A stretch of DNA of 64,000 bases, from NCBI GenBank assembly GCA_032164245.1, contig JAVMKO010000007.1:372001-436000 (forward strand), written 5' to 3'. The translations under genes and the position numbers were made by a program. Positions within the stretch are counted from its first letter, which is position 1. Each line of letters opens with the position of its first letter. Source of the stretch: Sternotherus odoratus (Eukaryota; Chordata; Testudines; Kinosternidae). Of the stretch, positions 44,150-55,324 are shown in pieces. The notes beneath the pieces were generated by a model. That model had not been told where the DNA came from. It saw only the letters and a program-made list of their open reading frames with translations, and did not search any database.

Positions 44150-44397
44150 GATGAAACATTGACTAAGTTATCTGTCTCTGATGCTACTTTTTCTCTTAAG
44201 GATTTTGCATTTCCTAAGAAGAGCCTTTTTGTGTGGGATTGAAGGAGCAACTTCCTGGCATCCAGGCTGGAGAATAAAGGCCTCTGGACATATAGCATGT
44301 TCCTCCCCTTCACACAAATACATAAATACACAAAATAGCCCTAAGGAATTAGAATCACCTGCTGCCTTCCCTGTTCTGCTGGATCCCCAAAGGGGAG

Positions 44398-44437
<40 letters not shown>

Positions 44438-44581
44438 TCACAGAGACTGCTGCATTGTGCTGAGCCAGTGAGGGAAGCGGGAGCTGATGTTGGGCTGTCC
44501 CCTTCCCCCTGCCTCAGGACTGGTTGCTTCCAGCAGCTGTCTGAGCATAGAGACTGTGTGCCAACACAGTCACTTTTCTGC

Positions 44582-44626
<45 letters not shown>

Positions 44627-44974
44627 CAGTTGAAAAGCAGCTGGCAATCTAGTGATGGAACAATGGGACAGAGAAACCTGCATCATGTGATTCTGTACCA
44701 GCCCACGAGCCATTGCAAACCCTTCCCAATGTACCCTGTGGCCAGTTGCACAGTGCTATAACTACCCACAATGCACTGCTCTCTGGGGCGATGCAAGAGT
44801 TGCTAGAGTGGATGCAGTCTGGTGACACAAGGAGTATAGTGTTGAATTAAAACACTTCAACCGAAACAGCAGAACTCTGTAGTGTAGACAGTGCCTGAGA
44901 GTGAGACAGGAAATAGCTACGGTTGATGCAAAGGATTCTCAGGCACTGAAACCTAACGAGCCAGGTTTTCCTCC
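44150..44974. other. No gene; (GA)n and (CA)n microsatellites
   Basis: A (ga)n tract at about 44401-44434 and a (ca)n tract at about 44586-44623. Otherwise unique sequence. Confidence 0.6.
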
Positions 44975-45030
44975 ATAGTTGACAAGACTCGAACCTGTGC
45001 ACTGATTTCTAGTCCATCCCCTTAGCCTGC
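44975..45030 (-). tRNA. tRNA-Ser(AGA)-like pseudogene fragment
   Basis: On the minus strand 'gatggactagaaatcagtgc' (loop ctagaaa, anticodon AGA) is followed by a T-arm caggttcgagtcttg. The 5' acceptor, D-arm and long variable arm are missing. Confidence 0.6.
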
Positions 45031-45779
45031 TTAATAATGGGTTCTCATGACACTCTACTTTTGTTCTCACTGCGTGATCGCTGCCAATTGTTTCCTCAGA
45101 CCAGCTTGCACAACACTGCTGTGCCATTGTGTAAGTGTGTCCATGGCTGAACAGCAAGAATTCCTGCTCATTTCCCTTCTGGCTGGAGCATGATGAGAGT
45201 GTGTTTGTGGTTAATGATGTTGTCCATTTCCTGCTTGATAATCCAGACAGTCCCTTTTCCATCCTATCCCCAGCACATCAGTGATTGCAATAGCAAGGGG
45301 CAGGTTTTCTCTGGGGCACTGAACTCTGCCAGGGGGTTGTTGGCTCTTCTCTTTCCTCACCCTGAAGTAAACTCAGCTTTTTATTCCATCCTTGATGTTT
45401 CATGGAATAACAACAGCAGCATGAAGAAAGAGGAGAGTGAATATCTCACTGTTCAGGCTGAAGGTGGCCATGTCCCCTCTGTCTGACCCCTGTCACTGCA
45501 GGACAGAAGGTTTTAATGGAATTAAATGCCATGGCTCAGACAGGAGACACAAAGATTTTACTGTTCTTGGATCTGTGCAAAGGAAATTATTTGGGGGAGA
45601 TTATGAGGAGGTTTGAGATCAGAAACAGACAGAACCAGAGAATTCTTTTAGAAACCTGAGATTGAGTCATATTTTATTTAGAGGAAGGTCTGAGGAGGTT
45701 TTTGGTTGCAGGATGCACTATGGTCTGTCAGTGCACCACATGGGAAGACGCCTGTTTGTAAAGGAGGGCAGAAGACAGC
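45031..45779. other. No gene seen
   Basis: Unique sequence. From about 45650 it enters the duplicated tRNA-Ser segment. Confidence 0.4.
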
Positions 45780-45861
45780 CAATGAGGATGGGATTTAAAC
45801 CTACGCTTGCAGAGCACAATGGCTTAGCAGTCCATCACCTTAACAACTCAGCCACCCCATT
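45780..45861 (-). tRNA. tRNA-Ser(GCT)-like
   Basis: 82 nt with long variable arm. The acceptor aatgggg/cctcatt differs from the usual Ser sequence but is fully paired (one G-T), suggesting compensating changes. Anticodon loop ctgctaa (GCT). One mismatch in the anticodon stem (a-g) and one in the T-stem, and the T-loop is tttaaat, so the B-box is weak. Sister of the CCT copy at 38719-38800. Confidence 0.7.
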
Positions 45862-45935
45862 TGAGCTGTCAAGAAGGGAACCGGAGGAGAAATCTAAGGC
45901 CAGAAGAGTTAAGGCCAACAAGGAGATTTTAAATA

Positions 45936-47534
45936 CTAAGGGCTGGTCCCCACTATGGCTTAAGGTCGACTTTAGCGACGTTAAGTCGATATAAACCTGT
46001 ACCCGTCCTCACATTCATGCCATTTGAGTCAATTTAAAGGGACCTGAAAATCGACTTCTGTACTCCTCCCTAACGAGAGGAGTAGCACTGAAATTGACCT
46101 CTCTGGGTCGATTGTGAACTAGTGAGGATGCATGTGACTGTCACGTTACTGGAATAATTTGGTACCATATAGATCATTGGGGTACCAAATATTATGTGAA
46201 GGGGGTCATAACTGGTGTCTATCACCATATCTGTGTATCTATTTTGGAACTGAAGTTATGGATATTGGATAAAAGGTGCCTGTACTTCAAACTTAGGCTT
46301 GGCTCCTGTGAAATCTCAGACACGCTGGTGCTAACTTGAGCCCATTAAAGGGCCATCAACTGCACAATGAATGGTGTCCACACCCGAGGAGAGGAGCCTC
46401 CCCTGGAATGGGACATGCCTGGGCAAAAACTGAATCGTGGAGAGTCTGGTAATTGGACCATGTGGCTGTGAACCTTCATTTTGAAACCAGACTCTGCATA
46501 AAGAGGAGGAGGGTCTTCGCCCAGAGAAGGAAGTCTATAAAGCCTGGAAGAACGTCCTCCATTTTTTGGTCTTCTACCTTCAGCCTGTCTTGCTTCCAGC
46601 TCTGAATGGATTTTGCTACACAGGTGAACTCTGGACTAAGGTGCTGACCCATCCCTAAATGGGATGCTTTCTAAAGACTTTGATTTGAACCTCCAGTTAC
46701 TCTACCTTTGCTGCAAGCCTGAACCAAGAGATGTGCCATTACTGCATGTAATTGATTTCTTTTAACCTTTCCTAACCCTCACCTATATCTTTTTCCTTGT
46801 ATAATAAACCTTTAGATTTTAGATTCTAAAGGATTGGCAACAGCGTGATTTGTGGGACGATCTGATTTGTACATTGACCTGGGTCTGGGGCCTGATTCTT
46901 TGGAATTGGGGAGAACCGTTTTCTTTATTTGGGGGATTGGTTTTCATAACCATTGGTCCCCAGGACAGGTGGCTGCTGGTGGTGATACTGGGAAGCTGGA
47001 GTGTCTAAGGGAATTGCTTGTGTGACTTGTGGTTAGCCAGTGCGGTGAGACCAAAGTCTTTTCTGTTTAGCTGGTTTGGTGCCTTAGTGTGGAGAAACCC
47101 CAGCTTTGGGCTGTAGATGCCCCTTTGGAAGCAATCTGTCCTGATCTGACACTCACAGTTGGATCCCACCAGGAACAGCCCCGTCACAGTGACAACTAGT
47201 CTCCGACCTTCCACAATGCCCGTTTGCTCCCCAGGGGACCAGCCACCACTCCGAGCAGCTTTGCGGCCCCCCCCGTGCCCGCCTGAGCAGCTCTGCGCCG
47301 CCCCCCCCCGTGCCTGGCTGCCCCGAAATGGTGCCTGCTGGGGACTCCAGGAACGGTGGGATATCTACCCACAGCGCAACACTCCCTATGTCGACGCTTG
47401 CCACAGTTGTGGGGACAGACACTGCCGACTTGCTGTGCTTAGTGGGGATGCACAAAATCGACTCTATACAGTCTGCTTTAAAAAATCGACTTAAGGGAAA
47501 TCGACCTACTGCTGTAGTGAAGACATACCCTCAG
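45936..47534. mobile_element. TIR-bearing MITE-like element hosting a solo LTR
   Basis: The left end ctaagggctggtccccacta and the right end, inverted, ctgagggtatgtcttcacta are matching terminal repeats. Internal 'ttaaggtcgacttta' and 'aaaatcgacttaaggga' are also inverted relatives. Without the LTR the element is about 0.55 kb. The target duplication was not resolved, so the superfamily is left open. Confidence 0.7.
46139..47188 (+). mobile_element. Solo LTR of an endogenous retrovirus-like element
   Basis: 1050 bp from tgtcacgttactgg to cccgtcaca, with TG...CA ends. It is flanked by a perfect 5-bp target duplication, gtgac (46134-46138 and 47189-47193). It has a TATA-like agtctataaagcc near 46530 and an aataaa signal near 46802. 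No gag, pol or env sequence remains, so it arose by LTR-LTR recombination of an older provirus. A 5-bp duplication fits ERV3/ERVL-like or Gypsy-like elements. It is nested in the TIR element at 45936-47534. Confidence 0.85.
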
Positions 47535-49244
47535 TGTAAGCAGGGTGTGAATGAGCTCCCCCCTCACAACCAGTGATGAGCTGGGGAAAGACTTCAGGCA
47601 CAGACCATGTTTGCGTAGACACCCCTACTCTGCCGAGCTCCACAGCATGATGGGGCTGCTTTGCCAAAAGGGCCAGTTTTGGCTGGTGTTGGGTTACAAA
47701 TCACATGTTTTTATCCTTCCTGTCTGCGCGAAGGGTCCGTTCTGGTGGAGGGCTCGGTGGGTGAGGTGGTCTAGGGGCACAATGCGGCAGTGCAAAGGTC
47801 CGCCCTGCCAGTGTAGTGTCAGAAACTGCTTCCTGGGGGGCTCCCATATTTCTCCCACCTTCTTCCCAGCGGAGGAACATTCTCCCCGTGGGGCTCTGGG
47901 AGGATTGTGTGATAAATTCCATCCAACATCCTCCCCTTTCATCCAAGCCGAGGGACGTCTCAGCTCTCCACCATCCCCTTGGAAGCACCAAACAAGGGGT
48001 GTTTCTACTGCCCAGGAGACCCCAGCCAGCTCCAGACTTTCCCTCTCACCCTTCCTGGGAATCAAGTTCAAGTTTCTATAAAGAGTGAAGGAAGCCTCAA
48101 CCCCACCTCTGAATGAATGTCCCATTTCTCACAGCCTACAGGAAAGAAACAAACGTTTCTCGACCCCAGGTGAGTCCGTTTCAAACATTTCTCACCCTGA
48201 TTCCTTCACCCTCATTCCTTAGGGCATTGCACCATCATGCTGGTGTTTCATGTCCCCCCCTCAGTTTCACATAGACACACAATTTCCTTTGCACAGACCC
48301 ATGAACAGCAAAACCTTCCTGTGTCTCTTGGCCCACTGAAACCCTCTCTCCTGCAGTAGCAATGGTCCCCTGCTTGGTGTAAACATTGCTCGTGCCAATC
48401 AGAAATGAACACAAACAGGTTTTGGGGCCCCTCCCCTATGACACTTCTGTGATGTCATAGTTGGTACTTATGGGTCTGTCTGCACATGGCAGACGGAGAG
48501 GAGAAAGAAAACCGAATCCTGTGTATCCTGTGTACCCCCGTAACCCAGCCTGATCGCCTCGAAGCCTCTCTCTCAGCTCACGTGTTTTTCAAACAGAGCT
48601 TCTACGTTTGCCGGTCGTTGTGCGTTGGTTTGTATTTGTAAGTATCGATTATTACTAAATGCTGCATCTTTGTTTATAAATATTGTTAGTAGATATTTTA
48701 GTCATTGTGTGTCTTAAATTTCATTAAGTCTGTTAGCTAATCAAACGCTGCTCCCTTACCCCTTGTAATTATCCCCAATAAAACTTTCAATTGATTGATT
48801 TTAGTTGTGTGTGTGTGTGTGTGTGTGTGTCTGCAGTTCGTGTTGTGACCCACACTCTCCTTGCATCTCTTACCATATAGTCTGTTGCCACGTGCAGCCA
48901 GGTAAATAACAGGCCTGCAATTTTTCGCCCCTGTGAGTCTGTAGCAATCCACACTCCTGTTATTCCTTGAAAAGTGAAGGACGTTGTTATTTCATGGCAG
49001 GTGGGATGGGATCAAAAGCTGAGTTCACTCCAGGGTGAGGAAAGAAAGGAGCCACCCACCCGCTGGAAACTTTCAGTGTCCCAGCAAAAACCGGCCCCTG
49101 CTATGGCTGAGTGAGCTGGAGCCCCGTCCTGTGCCGCATGGGGCCTGTGCAAGTTTAAACTGGTGTCAATGGTGGATTCTCTGTCACTTGACACCTTTGA
49201 ACCATGATTTGAGGATGTCAGTAACTCAAGCAGAGGTTCGGGGT
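47535..49244. other. No gene; (GT)n microsatellite
   Basis: Unique sequence with an aataaa signal near 48777 followed by a (gt)n tract at 48803-48830. The block 48440-48840 might be another LTR, but I could not find ends. Open frames at 47551-48125 are unrecognised. Confidence 0.4.
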
Positions 49245-52200
49245 CTGTTACATGGGGGGGTTTATTACGGGGGGGGTCTATTACAGGGGGGGTCAATTAA
49301 AGGAGGGGGGATCTATTACAGGAGGGGGGTCCATTACAGGAGTGGGGGGGGTCTATTACAGGAGGGGGGGGTCTGTTACGGGGGGGGCTATTACAGGGGG
49401 GGTCAATTAAAGGAGGGGGGATCTATTACAGGAGGGGGGTCCATTACAGGAGTGTGGGGGGTCTATTACAGGAGGGGGGTCTGTTACAGGAGGGGGGGTC
49501 TGTTACGGTGGGGTCTGTTACAGGAGGGGGGTCTGTTACAGGAGGGGGGGCTGTTACAGGAGGGGAGTCTATTACAGGAGGGGGGGTCTGTTACGGGGGG
49601 GGTCTGTTACAGGAGGGGGGTCTGTTACGGGGGGGTCTGTTACAGGAGGGGGGGTCTGTTACGGGGGGGTCTGTTACAGGAGGGGGTCTGTTACAGGAGG
49701 GGGGTCTATTACAGGAGGGGGGGTCTGTTACGGGGGGGTCTGTTACAGGAGGGGGGGTCTATTACGGTGGGGGGGTCTATTACAGGACGGGGGGGTCTGT
49801 TACAGGAGGGGGGCCTATTACAGGAGGGGGTCTATTACAGGAGGGGGGGTCTGTTACGGGGGGGGTCTGTTACGGGGGGGGTCTGTTACAGGAGGGGGGG
49901 TCTATTACGGTGGGGGGGTCTATTACAGGACGGGGGGGTCTGTTACAGGAGGGGGGGGTCTGTTATGGGGGGGGTCTGTTACGAGGGGGGTCTATTACAG
50001 GAGGGGGGTCTGTTACGGTGGGGTCTGTTACAGGAGGGGGGGTCTGTTACGGGGGGGGTCTGTTACAGGAGCGGGGGCTGTTACGGGGGGGTCTATTACA
50101 GGAGGGGGGTCTATTACAGGAGGGGTGTGTGTTACGGGGGGGTCTGTTACAGGAGGGGGGTCTATTACGGTGGGGGGGTCTATTACAGGATGGGGGGGTC
50201 TGTTACAGGAGGGGGGTCTGTTACGGGGGGGTCTGTTACAGGAGGGGGTCTGTTACAGGAGGGGGGTCTGTTACAGGAGGGGGGGTCTGTTATGGGGGGT
50301 CTGTTACAGGAGGGGGGGTCTGTTACAGGAGGGGGGGTCTGTTACGGGGGGTCTGTTACAGGAGGGGGGGTCTGTTACAGGAGGGGGGGTCTGTTACGGG
50401 GGGTCTGTTACAGGAGGGGGGTCTGTTACGGGGGGATCTGTTACAGGAGGGGGGGGTCTATTACGGTGGGGGGGGTCTGTTACAGGAGGGGGGGTCTGTT
50501 ACAGGAGGGGGGTCTGTTACGGGGGGGTTCTGTTACGAGGGGTCTGTTACAGGAGGGGGGGTCTGTTACGGTGGGGGGGTCTATTACAGGACAGGGGGTC
50601 TGTTACAGGAGGGGGGTCTATTACGGTGGGGGGGTCTGTTACAGGAGGGGGGGTCTATTACGGTGGGGGGGTCTATTACAGGACAGGGGGGTCTGTTACA
50701 GGAGGGGGGTCTGTTATGGGGGGGCTGTTATGAGGGGGTCTATTACAGGAGGGGGGTCTGTTACGGGGGGGTCTGTTACAGGAGGGGGGGTCTGTTATGG
50801 AGGGGTCTGTTACGGGGGGGTCTGTTACAGGAGGGGGGTCTGTTACGGGGGGGTCTGTTACAGGAGGGGGGTCTATTACGGTGGGGGGGTCTATTACAGG
50901 ACAGGGGGGTCTGTTATGGGTGGGTCTGTTACAAGGGGGTCTATTACAGGAGGGGGGTCTGTTACGGGGGGTCTATTACAGGACGGGGGATCTATTAAAG
51001 GAGGGGGGGTCTGTTACAGGAGGGGGGGTCTGTTACAGGAGGGGGGGGCTGTTACGGGGGGGTGTATTACAGGAGGGGGGTCTATTACTGGAGGGGGGGG
51101 TCTGTTACAGGAGGGGGGTCTGTTACGGGGGGGTCTGTTACAGGAGGGGGGTCTGTTACGGGGGGGTCTGTTATGGGGGGGTCTATTACAGGACGGGGGA
51201 TCTGTTACAGGAGGGGGGGTCTGTTACGGGGGGGGGTCTGTTACAGGAGGGGCGTCTATTACGGTGGGGGGGTCTATTACAGGACGGGGGGGTCTGTTAC
51301 AGGATCGGGGGTCTGTTATGGGGGGGTCTGTTACGAGGGGGTCTATTACAGGAGGGGGGTCTGTTACGGTGGGGTCTGTTACAGGAGGGGGGGGTCTGTT
51401 ACAGGAGAGGGGGTCTGTTACAGGAGGGGGGGTCTGTTACAGGAGGGGGGGTCTGTTACAGGAGGGGGGGCTGTTACGGGGGGGTCTATTACAGGAGGGG
51501 GGGTCTGTTACAGGAGGGGGGTCTGTTATGGGGGGGTCTATTACCAGGGGGGTCTATTACAGGAGGGGGGGTCTGTTACAGGAGGGGGGTCTGTTACGGG
51601 GGGGTCTATTACGGTGGGGGGGTCTATTACAGGACGGGGGGGTCTGTTACAGGACGGGGGGGTCTGTTACAGGAGGGGGGGTCTGTTACGGGGGGTCTGT
51701 TACAGGAGGGGGGGTCTGTTACGGTGGGGTCTGTTACAGGATGGGGGGTCTGTTACAGGAGGGGGAGTCTGTTACAGGAGGGGGAGTCTGTTACGGGGGG
51801 GTCTGTTACGAGGGGTCTATTACAGGAGGGGGGGTCTGTTACAGGAGGGGGAGTCTGTTACAGGAGGGGGGTCTGTTACGGGGGGGTCTGTTACGAGGGG
51901 TCTATTACAGGAGGGGGGGTCTGTTACAGGAGGGGGGTCTATTACGGTGGGGGGGGTCTGTTACAGGAGGGGGGGGTCTGTTACAGGAGGGGGGGTGTCT
52001 ATTACGGTGGGGGGGTCTGTTACAGGAGGGGGGGTCTATTACAGGAGGGGGGTCTGTTACGGGAGGGGGGGTCTGTTACAGGAGGGGGGTCTATTACAGG
52101 AGGGGGGGGTCTGTTACAGGAGGGGGGGTCTGTTACAGGAGGGGGGGTCTGTTACAGGAGGGGGGTCTATTACAGGAGGGGGGGGTCTGTTACAGGAGGG

Positions 52201-52845
52201 GGGGGTCTGTTACAGGAGGGGGGGTGTCTATTACGGTGGGGGGGTCTGTTACAGGAGGGGGGGTCTATTACAGGAGGGGGGTCTGTTACGGGAGGGGGGG
52301 TCTGTTACGGGGGGGTCTGTTACAGGAGGGGGGTCTATTACGGTGGGGGGGTCTATTACAGGACGGGGGGGTCTGTTATGGGGGGGGTCTGTTACGAGGG
52401 GGTCTATTACAGGAGGGGGGGTCTGTTACAGGAGTGGGGGGGTCTGTTACAGGAGGGGGGTCTGTTACGGGGGGGGTCTATTATGGTGGGGGGGTCTGTT
52501 ACAGGAGGGGGGGGTCTGTTACAGGAGGGGGGGTCTATTACGGTCGGGGGGTCTGTTACAGGAGGGGGGTCTATTACAGTGGGGGGGTCTGTTACAGGAG
52601 GGGGGTCTATTACAGGAGAGGGGGTCTGTTACAGGAGAGGGGGTGTCTATTACGGTGGGGGGGTGTCTATTACGGTGGGGGGGTCTGTTACAGGAGGGGG
52701 GGGTCTGTTACGGGGGTGTCTGTTACAGGAGGGGGGGGGTCTGTTACGGGTGGGTCTGTTATGGGGGGGTCTATTACAGGAGGGGGGGTCTGTTACGGGG
52801 GGGTTTATTACAGGAGGGGGGGTCTGTTACGGGGGGGGTGGGTGT
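49245..52845. repeat. 21-bp minisatellite, about 170 copies (3.6 kb)
   Basis: The basic unit is gggtctgttacaggaggggg plus one G. Variants are gggtctgttacgggggg (16-17 bp), tctattac in place of tctgttac, and forms with tattacggtggggg. Units of 21 bp keep frame, so plus-strand frames read GSVTGGG, GLLQEGG or VCYRRGG heptads for up to 1279 codons. These are repeat artefacts. The flanks are non-repetitive: 'agcagaggttcggggtctgt' on the left and 'ttcaatgacctcctgggatt' on the right. Confidence 0.9.
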
Positions 52846-52952
52846 TCAATGACCTCCTGGGATTTGGGACATGAATTCTCTCATTTCATTGATAAACTCA
52901 TACAATGTGACTGAAATTAAACCAAGTCCCAGACAGGGAAACATCACATCCC

Positions 52953-53024
52953 TGCATTGGCTGGGACTCAAACCCAGGTCAATTGTTTGGAAAGCATCTG
53001 TGCTCACCAATATACCACCCATAC
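52953..53024 (-). tRNA. tRNA-Gly(TCC)-like
   Basis: 71-72 nt. Acceptor gtatggg/ccaatgc (one mismatch), D-arm ggtatattggtgagc, anticodon region gatgctttccaaacaatt (TCC) and T-arm cctgggtttgagtcccagc. Clearly derived from vertebrate tRNA-Gly(TCC). The anticodon stem is weakened and the B-box is gtttgag. Probably a decaying gene. Confidence 0.75.
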
Positions 53025-53192
53025 AGCTATAAGAGTCTCTCCTATGCCCCACTTATACTTGCCCATTGGCTCGCTCCCACAGCACTAAGGAGCTGGCTGG
53101 AGAGGCTGGGGGAAGCCTGTCAGCTGGGAGCAGAGACAGGTTCCCAGAGTGACTGACAGATGGGGACATGGGCTCCAATCCCAGTCTGAGGT

Positions 53193-53382
53193 CTTCTTCT
53201 TCTTCTTCTTCTCCTCTTCACTCCTGGTGGAGCATAAGGTGCCAACCATACTTCTCCATTCGCTGAAGATTTGGTTGACGTTTCTGTAGCATTTGTTTTT
53301 TACATGGTGGGTTGCTAGCCCAACGCAAAACCCTCCTCCCTCCTTTCACATCTTGGGCTTGGGACCAAGCAATGGCGGAGTT
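53193..53382 (-). mobile_element. Short RTE-tailed nonautonomous element, copy 2
   Basis: Very similar to 33227-33413 throughout and starting at the same 5' base (aactccgccattgcttggtc in sense). It ends in (gaa)n. Target duplication cag(t/c)ctgaggt at 53182-53192 and 53383-53393, with one mismatch. Confidence 0.8.
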
Positions 53383-53674
53383 CAGCCTGAGGTAGCACCA
53401 ACCCCATCTCTGCTCTCAGAGAAAGGAAATGGGAATCAATTACTATACTGACCAATCCTTCCCCGGAGGGAAGGCGACAGCTCCCTTTAAACCCAACATT
53501 TTGGGTTGGTTCCTGCTACATACAGGAGGGTTTATTGTTGCTGCTGATTCCAATCCTGGGGCTCTTCCTGGATAAAGAAGGATTCAGGCCGTCACTCACG
53601 TGGAGATGGGAGATGATTTTGTTTTGACAGGGACGGCTGCCTCACCTTAAGGGAGTTTGTCAGTCACCTTCTAA

Positions 53675-53968
53675 TCTAACGGGTGCTGGGTACAGAACAA
53701 GGAGTAATGGTCTCAAGTTGCAGTGGGGGAGGTTTAGGTTGGCTATTTGGAAATACTATTTCACTAGGAGGATGGTGAAGCACTGGAATGGGTTATTACC
53801 TAATGAGGTGGTGGAATCTCCATCCTTAGAGGTTTTTAAGGTGAGGCTTGGCAAAGCCCTGGCTGGGATGATTTAGTTGGGATTGGTCTGGCCTTAAGCA
53901 GGGGATTGGACTAGATACCTCCTGAGGTCCCTTCCCACTCTGATATTCTATGATTCTACATGCAGACA
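53675..53968 (+). mobile_element. CR1 LINE 3' end
   Basis: Reads 'gcactggaatgggttattac', 'aggtggtggaatctccatcc', 'ggattggactagatacctcc', and ends 'gatattctatgattctac', the typical CR1 terminal repeat. 5'-truncated, as usual. Confidence 0.85.
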
Positions 53969-54250
53969 GCCCCCACTCCTGGGTCTCTCCTGAGGAAATA
54001 AAGTTTCTACACAAAATACAAAAGCCTTTCATCAGAAGGAGGGAAAAGGAATGGCCACAAGATGGTGCAGGACACCATTCTTAGGGGCAAGCCATTATTT
54101 TGTGTCAAGGTCCAGAATTGTTGGTCAAGATCTAGTCAAGGTCCAAACTCCAGAGACACTAATAAAAATAAAAATAATGATAAAAAGTAAATAAAAAGAT
54201 TTGGGGGCCCATTCAAAATGTATTTGTCCCTCCGTCGGCCTATTGCTTAC

Positions 54251-54478
54251 CCCACATTGACTCTGAGGGGTGATTTATCTCCAGTCTCTTGTATTTGAAG
54301 AGATGGTTAGTTTTACCCTTGGCAAATGACCAGGCAGAACAAGCCACGTTATCGATGGCGACACCAGGATTGAAGGATTTTATCACATTATAAACAACAA
54401 TGTCCTCTGACCCTGAGCTTTCTGTTCTGAGCGGCTGGTTCCCCCAGCTAAGTTCCCAGTGCTCTTCTAGAAATGCCC
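54251..54478 (-). CDS. Candidate orphan exon, unrecognised protein
   Basis: On the minus strand an open segment lies between an acceptor (ggggatcccag, exon start 54478) and a donor (tggg|gtaagc, exon end 54251). It is 228 bp with symmetric phase 1-1. It encodes a plausible folded-domain composition (HWELSWGNQPLRTE, then DIVVYNVIKSFNPGVAIDN, ACSAWSFAKGKTNHLFKYKR). I cannot assign a family. It could be a chance open frame in unique DNA. Confidence 0.25.
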
Positions 54479-54639
54479 CTGGGATCCCCGCAGGAGTGAA
54501 AGGAGAAACCCCCAGCACTGCACTGAGCTCCAGGCTGATTCATCGGGGTGGGGGGAATTGACGTCTTAGCTGCTGAGAAGGGATCTGGGCCATTTCTCTG
54601 GGAATCAAGGTTCCCAGCCTGACCCAACTGCTTCATTGT

Positions 54640-55320
54640 CCCCTGGGGCCCGGCCAGCTTAGGCTGTCCCTGAGGCCAGGGGACGACTCACTGAGCTTTC
54701 CTGGTGTGGCTGGCAGTGCAGGACTATCCCACTCCGGGCCTGAGCTCAGCCCTGGGGAGAGGCAGCAGCTTGGCTCCCTCCTTCTAAACAGAGCTCCAAG
54801 GCCATGGTTCTCAACCAGGGGTCCAGAGCCCCCTGGGGCAGTGAGCAGGTTTCAGGGGGGTGAGTCTGCCAAAATAACCCAGAAAGCGGGGCCGGTATTA
54901 GACTCACTGGGGCTCGGGGCAGAAAGCTGAAATCTGAGCCCCACCACCTGGGACTGGAGCCGGAGCAACTTAACTTTGAGGCAGCACCTGTGTTGTGGGC
55001 CCCTGTGCATTTGCTCTGCTGGCTACCCCCTAATGAGGGGGCTGTGGAGGTTTTGTACCATGCTGGGCAGGGGCCACAGAGAGAAAATGGTTTGGGACCC
55101 CGGCTCCAGGGAATCCCAGAGACTAAAGACTCCATCCGACTCAGGGCTGTCAACTCATGATCTTACCTTGAGTCTCCTGAGAATTGTTGTTTTCCTTAAA
55201 GCCCCAGCTCCTGGAGTCAGGTGGGGATGTGATGATTTCAGCCTTTGCTCTTAAAGACACAGGACATTCCTAGCCCCTCTGGCTGTGGAGAAAGAGAGGC
55301 GGGGAGGCTTTTCAGCACGA
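54640..55320. other. Unique sequence; possible hAT-like relic
   Basis: 'catggttctcaaccaggggt' near 54802 and 'aatggtttgggaccccggct' near 55088 look like opposite ends of a ~300-bp hAT-type MITE, but no duplication was confirmed. Confidence 0.35.
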
Positions 55321-55324
55321 AATT

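Noticed and set aside
48440..48840. Third LTR with aataaa signal
   Set aside because: I could not find TG...CA ends or a target duplication, so it is left as unassigned sequence.
49035..52874. Gly-rich 1,279-aa plus-strand frame
   Set aside because: A product of the 21-bp repeat. Three overlapping frames are equally open.
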